Source of the DNA: Marixanthomonas sp963974425
Lineage (GTDB): Bacteria > Bacteroidota > Bacteroidia > Flavobacteriales > Flavobacteriaceae
Assembly (NCBI RefSeq): GCF_963974425.1
Contig: NZ_CAXBCK010000013.1
Span: 1 to 64,000 of the forward strand
Direction: 5' to 3'
DNA length: 64,000 nt
Positions 17,459-26,062 of the stretch are shown here, in pieces. Numbering within the stretch: the stretch's first letter is position 1; every line of letters starts with the position of its first letter. The position numbers and the translations under genes are program-made. The notes beneath the pieces were generated by a model. It searched no databases. It worked only from the letters and a program-made list of their open reading frames with translations, and was not told where the DNA came from.

Positions 17459-17739
17459 AAGCGAAATGTAGAGCCAGGAGTTAGTGATTATACAAAAGAT
17501 AATTAATAAGATGTATGGTAGCCCCAAAAAGTTAACGGCTAAAATATCCTACTTTTTTATATACACATTTTAAAAGTTCGATTTTATATGGGTAGAAATA
17601 TATTCTTCCGCGTTTTCCGCTTATAAATAAGAAAGTACTGTCATTAATTTTGCAGCTTATGTATTCTTTAACAGCCACTTAACCACTTTTTAAGAAAGGA
17701 ATAAATACCTTGTTGTATCTAATAAAAAAACTAAGAAAC

Positions 17740-18390
17740 ATGAACTTAAAAGCCCTTTTTTTAAATTGTACCTTAAAATATCCCCCTGAAGTTTCGAATA
17801 CGCGTGCTTTTATAGAAAAAGCTGAATCGATTTTTAAAGATTTGCAAGTACAAACAGAAGTGCTTCGGTTATCAGATTATTCTATTAAGTTTGGTACTTC
17901 TTCAGATGAAAAGAATGGCGATGAATGGCCTACCATATTAGATAAAATTAAAGCTGCTGATATATTTATTATAGCCACCCCAATATGGCGTGGAGATCGG
18001 AGTTCGATTGCTAAAATGGTAGCCGAGCGATTGGATGGAATTTTGGAAGAAGGAAACAATGAAAATGGACAATATCCTACTTATAATAAAGTAGCAGGAG
18101 TAATAGTTGACGGAAATGAAGATGGAGCTAAAAAGGCCATTTCGAGTATTCTTTTTGATTTTTCAGAACACGGTTTTACTGTGCCGGTCAATGCTTTTAG
18201 CTATTATGTAGGAGAAGCAGGTCCTGGTCCTAGTTATATAGAAGCCGAAGGAGATACACATGAGTTTACGAATAATATGCTATTAACCATGGCTCACAAT
18301 ATGATACACGTGGCCACACTTTTAAAGGAAAACCCCTACCCGACCAATTTAAAGGAATTAGAAGAAAAAGCCACACAACTAAGTAAATAA
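17740..18390 (+). CDS. Flavodoxin-like NADPH-dependent FMN reductase
   Basis: This 216-residue flavodoxin-fold oxidoreductase opens with KALFLNCTLK and an FMN-phosphate loop VSNTRAFIEKAE. It has ATPIWRGDRSSIAKMVAERL (about residues 80-99) and GVIVDGNEDGAK, which match the NADPH-dependent FMN reductase/quinone reductase family. I chose the ATG at 17740; the longer frame begins with a TTG. Its stop is two bases before the following lipoprotein gene, so the two are probably co-transcribed. A role in redox stress is likely. Confidence 0.85.
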   Translation: MNLKALFLNCTLKYPPEVSNTRAFIEKAESIFKDLQVQTEVLRLSDYSIKFGTSSDEKNGDEWPTILDKIKAADIFIIATPIWRGDRSSIAKMVAERLDGILEEGNNENGQYPTYNKVAGVIVDGNEDGAKKAISSILFDFSEHGFTVPVNAFSYYVGEAGPGPSYIEAEGDTHEFTNNMLLTMAHNMIHVATLLKENPYPTNLKELEEKATQLSK

Positions 18391-18392
18391 GC

Positions 18393-18815
18393 ATGAAATG
18401 CATTTGGTATATCATTTTCAGTATTCTGATTTCTTGCTCTTTTCCCCATGATAGTAAAGAAAGTTGGAAAAAAGCACAAACCAAAGGTTTAGTGGTCGGT
18501 GTCATCGATAATCCTCCTTTCGCCACAAAGCAAAATGACACCTTTGTAGGTAGTGAAATTCAATATATTAAACAATTTGCAAAAAATAATAAACTACAAA
18601 TATCCTTTTATTCTGCTTCAGCATCTAAACTAATGGAGGGTTTAACAAATTATGAGTATTCGTTAGTTGTCGGAGGAATTGAAAAAAATACACCTTGGAA
18701 ATCTGAGATAGGATTGAGCAAACCCTATGACAGCAAACATGTATTTGCTATCCCTAAGGGAGAAAATAAATTATTATTCAATTTAGAATCCTTTATCAAT
18801 CTCTCTTCACCATGA
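18393..18815 (+). CDS. Short substrate-binding-like lipoprotein
   Basis: This 140-residue protein has a lipobox (IIFSILISC, Cys about residue 15) and a segment like the first lobe of family 3 solute-binding proteins: LVVGVIDNPPFATKQ (about 33-47), FVGSEIQYIKQFAKNN and LVVGGIEKNTPW. Full-length binding proteins have about 230-260 residues and two lobes; this one ends soon after the first lobe, so it is either a reduced variant or a truncated gene. No ABC permease is nearby. Its stop overlaps the start of the cation transporter gene (ATGA). Confidence 0.7.
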   Translation: MKCIWYIIFSILISCSFPHDSKESWKKAQTKGLVVGVIDNPPFATKQNDTFVGSEIQYIKQFAKNNKLQISFYSASASKLMEGLTNYEYSLVVGGIEKNTPWKSEIGLSKPYDSKHVFAIPKGENKLLFNLESFINLSSP

Positions 18816-19780
18816 AATCTATAAACTCCTTTCATCTTCCGAAAAGTTTGCAAGAAAAACTTTCGAAAGCTAAACGTCTGGAATGGATTACTATTTGTTA
18901 TTTGATAACCGTAGTCATTCTAATGTATCTAGTAATGGGAAATTCACAAGCCATGAAAACCGCGTGGTTGGAAGATGCTTTAAGTATATTACCTGCTATC
19001 TCCTTTTTAATTGCTTATCGTTTTTACAATAAAAAACCCACCCAGAATTTCCCATACGGCTATCATAGGGTGTTTGATATTGCGCATCTTACAGGAGCTT
19101 TGGCTTTATTTTTAATGGGTTCTTACTTACTTATTGATTCGAGTATTAGTTTGCTTACTATTGAAAAACCAACTATTGGGTCGTTTACTATATGGGGGCA
19201 GCAAATTTGGTTAGGCTGGCTTATGATCGCATTATTAATTTACAGTTCTATTCCTGCGATGTTTCTGGGTCACGCTAAACTTCCTTTATCTAAAGCTTTG
19301 CACAACAAGATTCTATTTACCGATGCACAGGCTCAAAAAGCAGACTGGACAACCGCTTTGGCGGCTATGCTAGGTATTGTCGGGGTAGGTCTCGGATTTT
19401 GGTGGGCTGATGCTACAGCAGCACTTTTTATTTCTTTTTCTGTCTTAAAGGATGGTTACTCCAATTTAAAAGATGCTATTTTGGAGTTGATGGATCGACA
19501 TCCTGTTACAGTAAAGAAAGAAAATGATACTATAGGCCAACGAGTTGTTAATTACTTATGTGATAATTATTCATCCGATATCATTGAAGTGGGGGTTCGT
19601 TTACGAGAACATGGGCAGACTTATTTTGGGGAAATTTTAATTATAAGCAATGCTCCAGTCAAATGTGAACAAATACGAAAAGACGTTCTAGAGCTCCACT
19701 GGAAACTAATAGATGTAAGTGTTATGCCAGTAACTTCCATTCCTCCTTATTTTTTAACTCGAACCAACATCACCAATTAA
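18812..19780 (+). CDS. Cation diffusion facilitator (CDF) transporter
   Basis: This 322-residue inner-membrane divalent-cation/proton antiporter has the TM2-adjacent motif NFPYGYHRVFDIAHLTGALA (about residues 73-92), five to six membrane helices and the conserved ADWTTALAAMLGIVGV and WWADATAALFISFSV segments. A cytoplasmic domain follows (YLCDNYSSDIIEVGVRLREH). The usual HD..D zinc site residues of TM5 are partly changed, so the ion is uncertain. It is translationally coupled to the preceding lipoprotein gene. Confidence 0.88.
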   Translation: MKSINSFHLPKSLQEKLSKAKRLEWITICYLITVVILMYLVMGNSQAMKTAWLEDALSILPAISFLIAYRFYNKKPTQNFPYGYHRVFDIAHLTGALALFLMGSYLLIDSSISLLTIEKPTIGSFTIWGQQIWLGWLMIALLIYSSIPAMFLGHAKLPLSKALHNKILFTDAQAQKADWTTALAAMLGIVGVGLGFWWADATAALFISFSVLKDGYSNLKDAILELMDRHPVTVKKENDTIGQRVVNYLCDNYSSDIIEVGVRLREHGQTYFGEILIISNAPVKCEQIRKDVLELHWKLIDVSVMPVTSIPPYFLTRTNITN

Positions 19781-19802
19781 ATGGAAACCTAAATTTTTTA
19801 TT

Positions 19803-20066
19803 ATGGATGCTGTAACGTTGTTAGGCTTATTTGCAGGTATTTGTACCACATCTGCTGTGGTACCACAACTGATTCGAGCTTGGAAAACAAAAAAAGTAAA
19901 AGATGTTTCTCCCATTATGTTTGCAATTCTTTTATTAGGAGTAGGTCTTTGGGTTGTATATGGTGTTTTAAAAGATGATTTAGCCATCATCGTTACCAAT
20001 GGTTTTTCCTTAGTTTTAAACATGAGCATGCTTTACTTAATGCTACGCTATAGCGGAAAAAAATAG
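19803..20066 (+). CDS. SemiSWEET-type PQ-loop transporter
   Basis: This 87-residue protein has three membrane helices and the PQ motif (TTSAVVPQLIRAWKTKKVKD, about residues 16-35), then ILLLGVGLWVVYGVLKDDLA and a final helix. This is the half-transporter that dimerises to move sugars. The gene follows the CDF transporter after 22 bases. Sugar transport beside a trehalose gene cluster about 5 kb upstream may be meaningful, but the substrate is unknown. Confidence 0.92.
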   Translation: MDAVTLLGLFAGICTTSAVVPQLIRAWKTKKVKDVSPIMFAILLLGVGLWVVYGVLKDDLAIIVTNGFSLVLNMSMLYLMLRYSGKK

Positions 20067-20174
20067 TCTTTCTTACAGTGTTGTTAATTTTCATTAAAAT
20101 ACGCTTAAACCTTTCTTAATCTACGTTTAGCTTATCGAATAATGATGTAATTTTAAGAAGAAAACAACAGAAAA

Positions 20175-20867
20175 ATGAAAGAAAAAATACAAACTTTTAA
20201 GGTGAATGAAAGCAATTCTGTTTCCTCTTTAAAAAAACGTTTTCAAGAATTCATCGTGGAAAAAGATCATCCTTGTATTATGGCGCAAACTGTTTTTAAA
20301 ATGGATGCCATAGACTTGCATGCTTACGATACATTTGGAACAAAAAAAACAGCTCGAAAACTAGTGGCTGATATTAAAAAATACGTAGATACCTATGATT
20401 TTGAGAGTAATAATTTTGTGACATTTTTAGCAGTATTTCCTACTGCTCAATTTAAAACCGAAGTAGCTTTTGAAAAAGCACTTTGGGAACAACTTCAACA
20501 TATTCATGAAACCGATACAAGAACTTGGGATGAAACGGTATCTTCAAATCCTACCAAAGATACCTTTAGCTTTAGTATTGCAGGAAAAGCATTTTATGTA
20601 GTAGGAATGCATCCTAAAAGTTCTCGCATTGCCCGTCAAAGTCCTTTTGTAACTATTGCCTTTAACTTGCACTGGCAATTTGAACAATTGCGAGAAATGG
20701 GCAGCTACGACACCGTAAAAGAACGCATACGCGAACGGGATAAAGCATTACAAGGATCGATAAACCCTATGTTAGAAGATTTTGGTAATACTAGCGAAGC
20801 AAGACAGTACAGCGGACGAAAAGTCGAAGATAATTGGAAGTGTCCGTTTCATCATCATTCATCTTAA
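20175..20867 (+). CDS. YqcI/YcgG-family haem N-oxygenase-like protein
   Basis: This 230-residue protein of the YqcI/YcgG family includes GntA, a haem-dependent N-hydroxylase of guanitoxin biosynthesis. Visible features are DHPCIMAQTVFK (Cys about residue 37), FLAVFPTAQFKTEVAFE, FYVVGMHPKSSRIARQSPF (about 139-157), FNLHWQFEQLR and the C-terminal NWKCPFHHH. It is followed by a DUF1989 gene 36 bases later, a pairing typical of this family. The reaction is likely N-oxygenation of a guanidino or amino compound; the real substrate here is unknown, and no other guanitoxin genes are visible. Confidence 0.85.
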   Translation: MKEKIQTFKVNESNSVSSLKKRFQEFIVEKDHPCIMAQTVFKMDAIDLHAYDTFGTKKTARKLVADIKKYVDTYDFESNNFVTFLAVFPTAQFKTEVAFEKALWEQLQHIHETDTRTWDETVSSNPTKDTFSFSIAGKAFYVVGMHPKSSRIARQSPFVTIAFNLHWQFEQLREMGSYDTVKERIRERDKALQGSINPMLEDFGNTSEARQYSGRKVEDNWKCPFHHHSS

Positions 20868-20903
20868 AAAATTATATTATCAAATTTACTTATACAAAAA
20901 AAC

Positions 20904-21491
20904 ATGGTAAACGAAATTCCCAAGCAATCAGGAACAGCTTTTGTGCTAAAAAAGGGAGAAAAACTAAGGGTAATCGATCCATTTGGACAACAAGTAAGCG
21001 ATATGGTCCTTTTTAACGCGACCGATCCCCGTGAAAAAATTTCATCTGGTAAAACTTTAGATTTTGAAGAAACTATTTTTATTACGAAAGGACATTATCT
21101 ATGGAGCAACCGAAGCAACCAGATGATGAAAATTGTAGAAGATACCAATGGTAGAAACGATTTTTTATTAGCGCCTTGTAGTCCTGAAACCTTTTCCATT
21201 ATGTACCAATATGATGGTTATCATCCCAGCTGTTTTGAAAACCTATACACTAATCTTGCTCCCTACAACATACAACCCGATGATGTACCGACTGCCTTTA
21301 ATATTTTTATGAATGTACAAGTAGCTGAAAGCGGTGCCCTATCGGTAGAACCACCTATGAGTAAAGCGGGAGATTATGTAGCGTTTGAAGCTTTGATGGA
21401 TCTTATTGTAGGGCTTACCGCTTGTTCAGCAGAAGACAGCAATGGAGGTAGTTTTAAACCCATTGCATACTCCGTAATTGCTGTAAAATAA
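20904..21491 (+). CDS. DUF1989 urea carboxylase-associated protein
   Basis: This 195-residue cupin-like protein of the DUF1989 family has GTAFVLKKGEKLRVIDPFGQ near residues 10-29, QVSDMVLFNATDP (about 30-42), HYLWSNRSNQMM, LAPCSPETF (about 89-97) and a conserved ENLYTNL/FNIFMNV pair. Metal-binding Cys and His residues of the family appear to be present. Members lie with urea carboxylase/guanidine genes or GntA-like oxygenases. Here it is paired with the haem oxygenase-like gene, so both probably act on the same nitrogen compound. Confidence 0.85.
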   Translation: MVNEIPKQSGTAFVLKKGEKLRVIDPFGQQVSDMVLFNATDPREKISSGKTLDFEETIFITKGHYLWSNRSNQMMKIVEDTNGRNDFLLAPCSPETFSIMYQYDGYHPSCFENLYTNLAPYNIQPDDVPTAFNIFMNVQVAESGALSVEPPMSKAGDYVAFEALMDLIVGLTACSAEDSNGGSFKPIAYSVIAVK

Positions 21492-21588
21492 TTTTCACTT
21501 TTATTTCTACTTTTTTTTGCTGGTAAACAATACTTTAAATAAGTACTATGAATGTTATAGTAACCCATTCTGACAGTTAAAAAAAAAT

Positions 21589-22026
21589 TTAGTTATTGGT
21601 ATTATTTGACACCTTTTTATTTAGATAACCAAAAACTATATTTACTACCACTACTAATACAGTGAATCCTGCTAAGACATCGTAGATTCCCATTCCAGCC
21701 AAACAACCTGCAGCCGCACAACACCATATAGTGGCTGCAGTAGCTAAACCTTCTACTTTTCTTTTACTATTGCTTCTCAAGATAACCCCTGCTCCTAAAA
21801 ACCCAACTCCCACCACAATTTGCCCAATAATACGGGTCATATCTGTTGTTTCGTGATTTATAAAAGTCAATGCAATCATTACATAAATCGCTGCTCCCAT
21901 GGTAACGAGCATATTCGTCTTCAAGCCCGCATGTTTTCCTTTCATTTGTCGTTCTAACCCCATAAAAAAACCCGCAACTAAAGCCGCAATACTTTTAAGT
22001 AAAAAATCCGTAAACTCTATATCCAT
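21589..22026 (-). CDS. MgtC/SapB-family membrane protein
   Basis: This 145-residue protein with four to five membrane helices has the MgtC signature: ALVAGFFMGLERQMKGK (about residues 16-32), LKTNMLVTMGAAIYVM, GIIL-type GVGFLGAGVILRSN (about 73-86) and GLATAATIWCCAAAGCLAGM. It lacks the C-terminal soluble domain of enteric MgtC. The family is tied to magnesium limitation and F-type ATPase control. It is followed downstream of an SDR gene on the same strand (17-bp gap). Confidence 0.9.
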   Translation of the reverse strand: MDIEFTDFLLKSIAALVAGFFMGLERQMKGKHAGLKTNMLVTMGAAIYVMIALTFINHETTDMTRIIGQIVVGVGFLGAGVILRSNSKRKVEGLATAATIWCCAAAGCLAGMGIYDVLAGFTVLVVVVNIVFGYLNKKVSNNTNN

Positions 22027-22043
22027 TATTTCTACATTTAGTG

Positions 22044-22892
22044 TTAAGCTCCCACTAATTCCCCTCCATTAACATGAAGAAATTGCCCTGTCATATAACT
22101 GCTATCTTCACTTGCTAAAAACACGTATGCCGGAGCTACTTCACTAGGTTGGCCTGCCCTACCCAATAAAGTGTCTTGTCCAAAATCTGAAACATTATTA
22201 AATGTAGCAGGTATAAGAGGTGTCCATATAGGTCCTGGAGCTACCCCATTTACCCTAATTTTCTTTTCTGCCAACATTTTTGCAAGGGAGCGAGTAAATG
22301 TTACAATAGCCCCTTTGGTACTGGAATAATCTAATAGGTGGCCGCTTCCTCGATAAGCAGTAACAGAAGCTGTATTAATGAATACTCCCTTTTCTTTGAG
22401 ATGTGGAAGTGCGGCCTTAACAATATGAAAATACGGATATATGTTCGTTTGAAAAGTGGTGTGCAATTGTTCTTCCGATATATCCTCTATATTATCTTTC
22501 GGAAATTGAACCGCTGCATTATTCACTACAATGTCAACACCCCCATAGGTTTCCACACATTTTTTTATGGCCTCTTTGCAAAATTTCTTTTCTTTTACAT
22601 CACCTTGCAACAGCAAACATTGCTTCCCCTCTTTTTCAACTAACTCTTTGGTGTGTTTGGCATCTTCGTTTTCTTCTACATATATAATAGCGATATTGGC
22701 TCCCTCTCGCGCAAAATGTACAGCTACACTTCTTCCAATACCACTATCTCCACCCGTTATAAAGGCTATTTTATTCTTTAATTTATCACTTCCTTGGTAA
22801 TTCTTTCGAATAACCTCTGGAACAGGATTCATTTTATGTTCTTTCCCTGGTTGTTTTTGTGATTGTTCTGGAAATTTATCTGGCTTGCCCAT
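22044..22892 (-). CDS. SDR oxidoreductase (YhdF/YghA-like)
   Basis: This 282-residue SDR has an N-terminal extension of about 40 polar residues (PDKFPEQSQKQPGKEHKMNP) as in the YghA/GsiD-like stress-linked subgroup. It then has FITGGDSGIGRSVAVHFA (about residues 43-60), VNNAAVQFP, INTASVTAY, the catalytic YSSTK and NGVAPGPIWTPLIP. It is the first gene of a probable operon with mgtC-like 21589-22026. Homologues are often induced by general stress; the substrate is unknown. Confidence 0.9.
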   Translation of the reverse strand: MGKPDKFPEQSQKQPGKEHKMNPVPEVIRKNYQGSDKLKNKIAFITGGDSGIGRSVAVHFAREGANIAIIYVEENEDAKHTKELVEKEGKQCLLLQGDVKEKKFCKEAIKKCVETYGGVDIVVNNAAVQFPKDNIEDISEEQLHTTFQTNIYPYFHIVKAALPHLKEKGVFINTASVTAYRGSGHLLDYSSTKGAIVTFTRSLAKMLAEKKIRVNGVAPGPIWTPLIPATFNNVSDFGQDTLLGRAGQPSEVAPAYVFLASEDSSYMTGQFLHVNGGELVGA

Positions 22893-22910
22893 ACAAATGC
22901 TTTTACATGT

Positions 22911-23048
22911 TTAGTGAAATAACGCTTTTAATTTCTCCCACCAGTTTTTCGAGTCTTTATCGTTTCGCTGATGTGTTTCGCCTTCCATCTTTTTTTGATG
23001 GGTTTCATCGGCTACTACGTGCTTTTTATTTTGATCTTCTTTATCCAT
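22911..23048 (-). CDS. Very small hydrophilic protein, 45 aa
   Basis: This short minus-strand frame begins with ATG at 23048 and codes for a Lys/Asp/Glu/His-rich peptide ending KNWWEKLKALFH. It is open from end to end, has coding-like composition and lies 18 bases from the SDR gene in the same orientation. The composition resembles disordered stress-protectant peptides, and several similar ones occur in this block. I recognise no family. Confidence 0.5.
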   Translation of the reverse strand: MDKEDQNKKHVVADETHQKKMEGETHQRNDKDSKNWWEKLKALFH

Positions 23049-23100
23049 ATTACTTTAGATTACAGTATCTGGTTTATTATCTCGATGAGACATGTTTTTA

Positions 23101-23349
23101 TCAATGATTACGAAGCGCTTTAATAAGTTCCTCTTTATCCATAGTACTATACCCATCAATACCAATCTTTTTAGCTTGTTGCTCCAAATCTTCTTTGGTG
23201 CGTTTTTCATACTTCTTGGCACTTCCGCCTTTTTCACCAGAGTTTTCGGTATTAGCAATTCGAGCGGCTTTTTCTTTGCTCATTCCTTCGTCTCGAAGGT
23301 CTTCATACTTTTCATCGTCTTTTATCTGATTTCCGTGATTCTTTGTCAT
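23101..23349 (-). CDS. Small Rho-N-domain stress protein (DUF7218-like)
   Basis: This is an 82-residue hydrophilic protein. The first half (KYEDLRDEGMSKEKAARIAN) is a pattern seen in short bacterial stress proteins of the DUF7218 type. The second half (EDLEQQAKKIGIDGYSTMDK then EELIKALRNH) matches the Rho-termination-factor N-terminal/SAP-like helical motif. It is likely a small cytosolic nucleic-acid-binding protein. It sits between the catalase and the SDR gene on the same strand. Confidence 0.75.
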   Translation of the reverse strand: MTKNHGNQIKDDEKYEDLRDEGMSKEKAARIANTENSGEKGGSAKKYEKRTKEDLEQQAKKIGIDGYSTMDKEELIKALRNH

Positions 23350-23502
23350 AATCTTTATTTTTTATTTTACCTTATATTAAAATTAGCATATATTCTTCTG
23401 AAAATCTGTTAACTATAGCCTAATGAAGTATTAAAAAATTGCGCTATTGTGAACTCATTATCCCATTTTAAAGTACATTTTCATGTATTAGACTTCGTTA
23501 AA

Positions 23503-25641
23503 CTATACTGGAATTTTATTGGTGATTTTTCTTCTTTCCCAATTTCTGTGTTTTGATATAGCTTCCTTAAATTTGCTTGATTCTTCATTAATTAAGATAG
23601 CCGCATCATCTTTATGATCTTTAATTACTGTTTTATCTAAGAGTTGTTCTCCCTCGTCATCGGCAGCGATTGCTTTACAATGCTTAAAGGTCTCATTGAT
23701 AAACTTTTTAACTTTTCCATTTTCTATTAAAGTTTGAATTGATTTATCTCCTCCTGGAATGTATAAGGCATCGAATAAAACACTTTCCGTCGTGGTTATT
23801 GATGCGTCTACTTTATGGTCTTTATTCGCATCGCAAGTTACTGAGCCGCCATGGGGAGCAATTAAGTTACATATGGCCCCATCATTTTCTAGCGCCTCTT
23901 TTATTGATTTGAAATTTTTCATAGAAAAACCATTTGCTACTAGTACGGCAATTTTTCTGGTTTTTATTGATGAAAACTCGGTATTCGCTTGACTTAATGC
24001 GGGGTCCTTCTTTAAATATATTTTTTTAGTATCTGGCTGGTGTTTATTTACATCAGCATCTGCTCCAATGGCTTGATTAATTGGTTCATCTATGCTATCA
24101 GGGATTTTTTTCCCTAAGCCATCGGCTACTGTTTGTGCTAGGGATTCGTCAATTTGGTTCAATATCCATAACATTCGTTCTTTAATATGATCGTAGGTAC
24201 ACTTTCCTAATTCAAATGTATAGGCTTCTGCCACATGTTCTTGTTCCCAAGGCGCCAAACTTCTATAAAACAATGCCGGTTGTGAAAAATGGTCATTAAA
24301 ACTTTCACTTCGGGTCCTAATTTTTTTAGCATCTATCTTTTCTTCATACGTATTAAAAGCCCCTTCAGAAATTTTAGCCAAATGTGGGCATCCCCCACTT
24401 ATAGAATTAGGGAAATAAGCCGTCTTTCCTTTGGGGATGGTGGTTTGCATTTTAGCATCTCGTTGATTGTTATGCGTTTCTGCCACCGGTCTATTAATTG
24501 GTATTTGATGAAAGTTCGGGCTCCCTAGTCGGGATAACTGAGTATCTCTATATGAAAATAAACGGCCTTGTAGTAGTGGATCGTTGGTAAAATCAATTCC
24601 AGGAATAATGTGTCCTGGTAAGAAGGCGACTTGCTCTGTTTCTGCAAAGAAATTTTCTGGGTTTTTATTAAGTGTCATTTTACCTACTCTCTTTACAGGT
24701 ACCATTTCTTCGGGTATTAACTTAGTAGGGTCTAACAAATCAAAATCGAATTTGTGTTCGTCTTCTTCAGGAATTATTTGCAAGCCAAGTTCCCATTCTG
24801 GATAATGACCTGCATCAATTGCATCCCATAGATCACGACGGTGGAAATCGGAATCGGCTCCGCTTATTTTTACGGCTTCGTCCCAAGTAACTGAGTGTAT
24901 TCCTAATAAAGGTTTCCAATGAAATTTCACAAAATGTGCTTTCCCTTCTTCATTAATTAGCCGAAAGGTATGAATACCAAATCCTTCCATCATTCTGTAG
25001 CTACGCGGAATGGCACGATCGCTCATTAACCAAATTTGATTGTGTAATGTCTCAGTGGAATGGGACACAAAATCGTAAAAGGTATCATGTGCAGAAGCTG
25101 CCTGAGGTATTTCTCTATTCGGTTCTGGTTTTACCGAATGAATTAAATCGGGAAACTTCATAGCATCTTGAATAAAAAATATAGGCATGTTGTTTCCTAC
25201 TAGGTCCCACGTCCCCTCATCGGTATATAACTTTACTGCAAAGCCCCGTACATCACGAGCGAGATCTGTAGAACCTTTTGATCCTGCTACCGTAGAAAAA
25301 CGGACAAAAACTGGGGTTTTCCGGCTAGTATCAGTGAAAATTCCGGCTTTGGTATATTCTTCTAAACTTTCATATAATTCGAAATAGCCATGAGCCCCAC
25401 TACCCCGCGCATGGACAATGCGTTCTGGGATTCGTTCATGATCAAAGTTTGTTATCTTTTCGCGAAGAAGAAAATCTTCTAATAAAGTAGCCCCTCTTTC
25501 CCCCGCTTTTAATGAATTGTTTGTGTCATTTACTTTTACTCCTTGATTAGTAGTTAAGGTAGTGTCTTTAATTTCTTTTGTATCCTTTTCTAAATCCTTT
25601 ATTTTCTTGGATTTCTTTTCTTCTGATTTTGAGTTTTTCAT
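23503..25641 (-). CDS. katE: Large-subunit catalase (HPII-like)
   Basis: This catalase of about 712 residues belongs to the large-subunit clade. After a Lys-rich leader come ERIPERIVHARGSGAHGYFE (catalytic His, about residues 74-93), RFSTVAGSKGSTDLARDVRG, NNMPIFFIQDAMKFPDLIHS (catalytic Asn, about 153) and the haem-ligand region GRLFSYRDTQLSRLG (about 360). The C-terminal 150 residues form a DJ-1/GATase-like domain (KIAVLVANGFSMKNFKSI, ALYIPGGDKSIQTL). I chose the ATG at 25641; the frame also allows a TTG at 25656 overlapping the preceding stop. It degrades hydrogen peroxide in the cytosol. Confidence 0.93.
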   Translation of the reverse strand: MKNSKSEEKKSKKIKDLEKDTKEIKDTTLTTNQGVKVNDTNNSLKAGERGATLLEDFLLREKITNFDHERIPERIVHARGSGAHGYFELYESLEEYTKAGIFTDTSRKTPVFVRFSTVAGSKGSTDLARDVRGFAVKLYTDEGTWDLVGNNMPIFFIQDAMKFPDLIHSVKPEPNREIPQAASAHDTFYDFVSHSTETLHNQIWLMSDRAIPRSYRMMEGFGIHTFRLINEEGKAHFVKFHWKPLLGIHSVTWDEAVKISGADSDFHRRDLWDAIDAGHYPEWELGLQIIPEEDEHKFDFDLLDPTKLIPEEMVPVKRVGKMTLNKNPENFFAETEQVAFLPGHIIPGIDFTNDPLLQGRLFSYRDTQLSRLGSPNFHQIPINRPVAETHNNQRDAKMQTTIPKGKTAYFPNSISGGCPHLAKISEGAFNTYEEKIDAKKIRTRSESFNDHFSQPALFYRSLAPWEQEHVAEAYTFELGKCTYDHIKERMLWILNQIDESLAQTVADGLGKKIPDSIDEPINQAIGADADVNKHQPDTKKIYLKKDPALSQANTEFSSIKTRKIAVLVANGFSMKNFKSIKEALENDGAICNLIAPHGGSVTCDANKDHKVDASITTTESVLFDALYIPGGDKSIQTLIENGKVKKFINETFKHCKAIAADDEGEQLLDKTVIKDHKDDAAILINEESSKFKEAISKHRNWERRKITNKIPV

Positions 25642-25652
25642 CGTGCTTTTTT

Positions 25653-26060
25653 TCAATTTATATTATTATCTCTTAGCGTATCTTCCTTTGTATTAGAATT
25701 AATCTTCATATGTTTTGGGTGGTTGGTCCATAAAGCTCTCCATCCCCCTCCAAATTGTTGTGCTACTTTCCCACGAATAGAACTGAGAATAAGAATTAAT
25801 ACCCCCGATCCCATATCACTTACAATTGCTATTGTATTGTCATACCCTAAAATCCATGGTGCTATCAACAACCATATACCTAGGGGATAGTTCCATAGGC
25901 GTACATTTCGAGTAGCCTCCCAAATGGCTATAGCCGAAAAGGTTGCTAACACCGGTCCTATTATATGTCCGTTGTCAGTTGCGGCAGATCCATATCGCAA
26001 TAGTGCCGGTGCCGCCATTAACCACATTCCAATTATTATATTTATAAATCTAGGCCACAT
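25653..26060 (-). CDS. SPW-repeat membrane protein
   Basis: This 135-residue protein has two copies of a W-containing membrane pair: FINIIIGMWLMAAPALLRY and YPLGIWLLIAPWILGYD, the SPW repeat. It has four predicted helices and a hydrophilic tail. It lies two bases downstream of the VKOR-like gene and directly upstream of the catalase, so the epimerase, VKOR, SPW and catalase genes may form one transcript. The family has no proven function. Confidence 0.85.
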   Translation of the reverse strand: MWPRFINIIIGMWLMAAPALLRYGSAATDNGHIIGPVLATFSAIAIWEATRNVRLWNYPLGIWLLIAPWILGYDNTIAIVSDMGSGVLILILSSIRGKVAQQFGGGWRALWTNHPKHMKINSNTKEDTLRDNNIN

Positions 26061-26062
26061 AA

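Noticed and set aside
22338..22643. 101-codon plus-strand frame opposite the SDR gene
   Set aside because: It is a shadow of the SDR gene at 22044-22892, whose catalytic motifs are clear on the minus strand.
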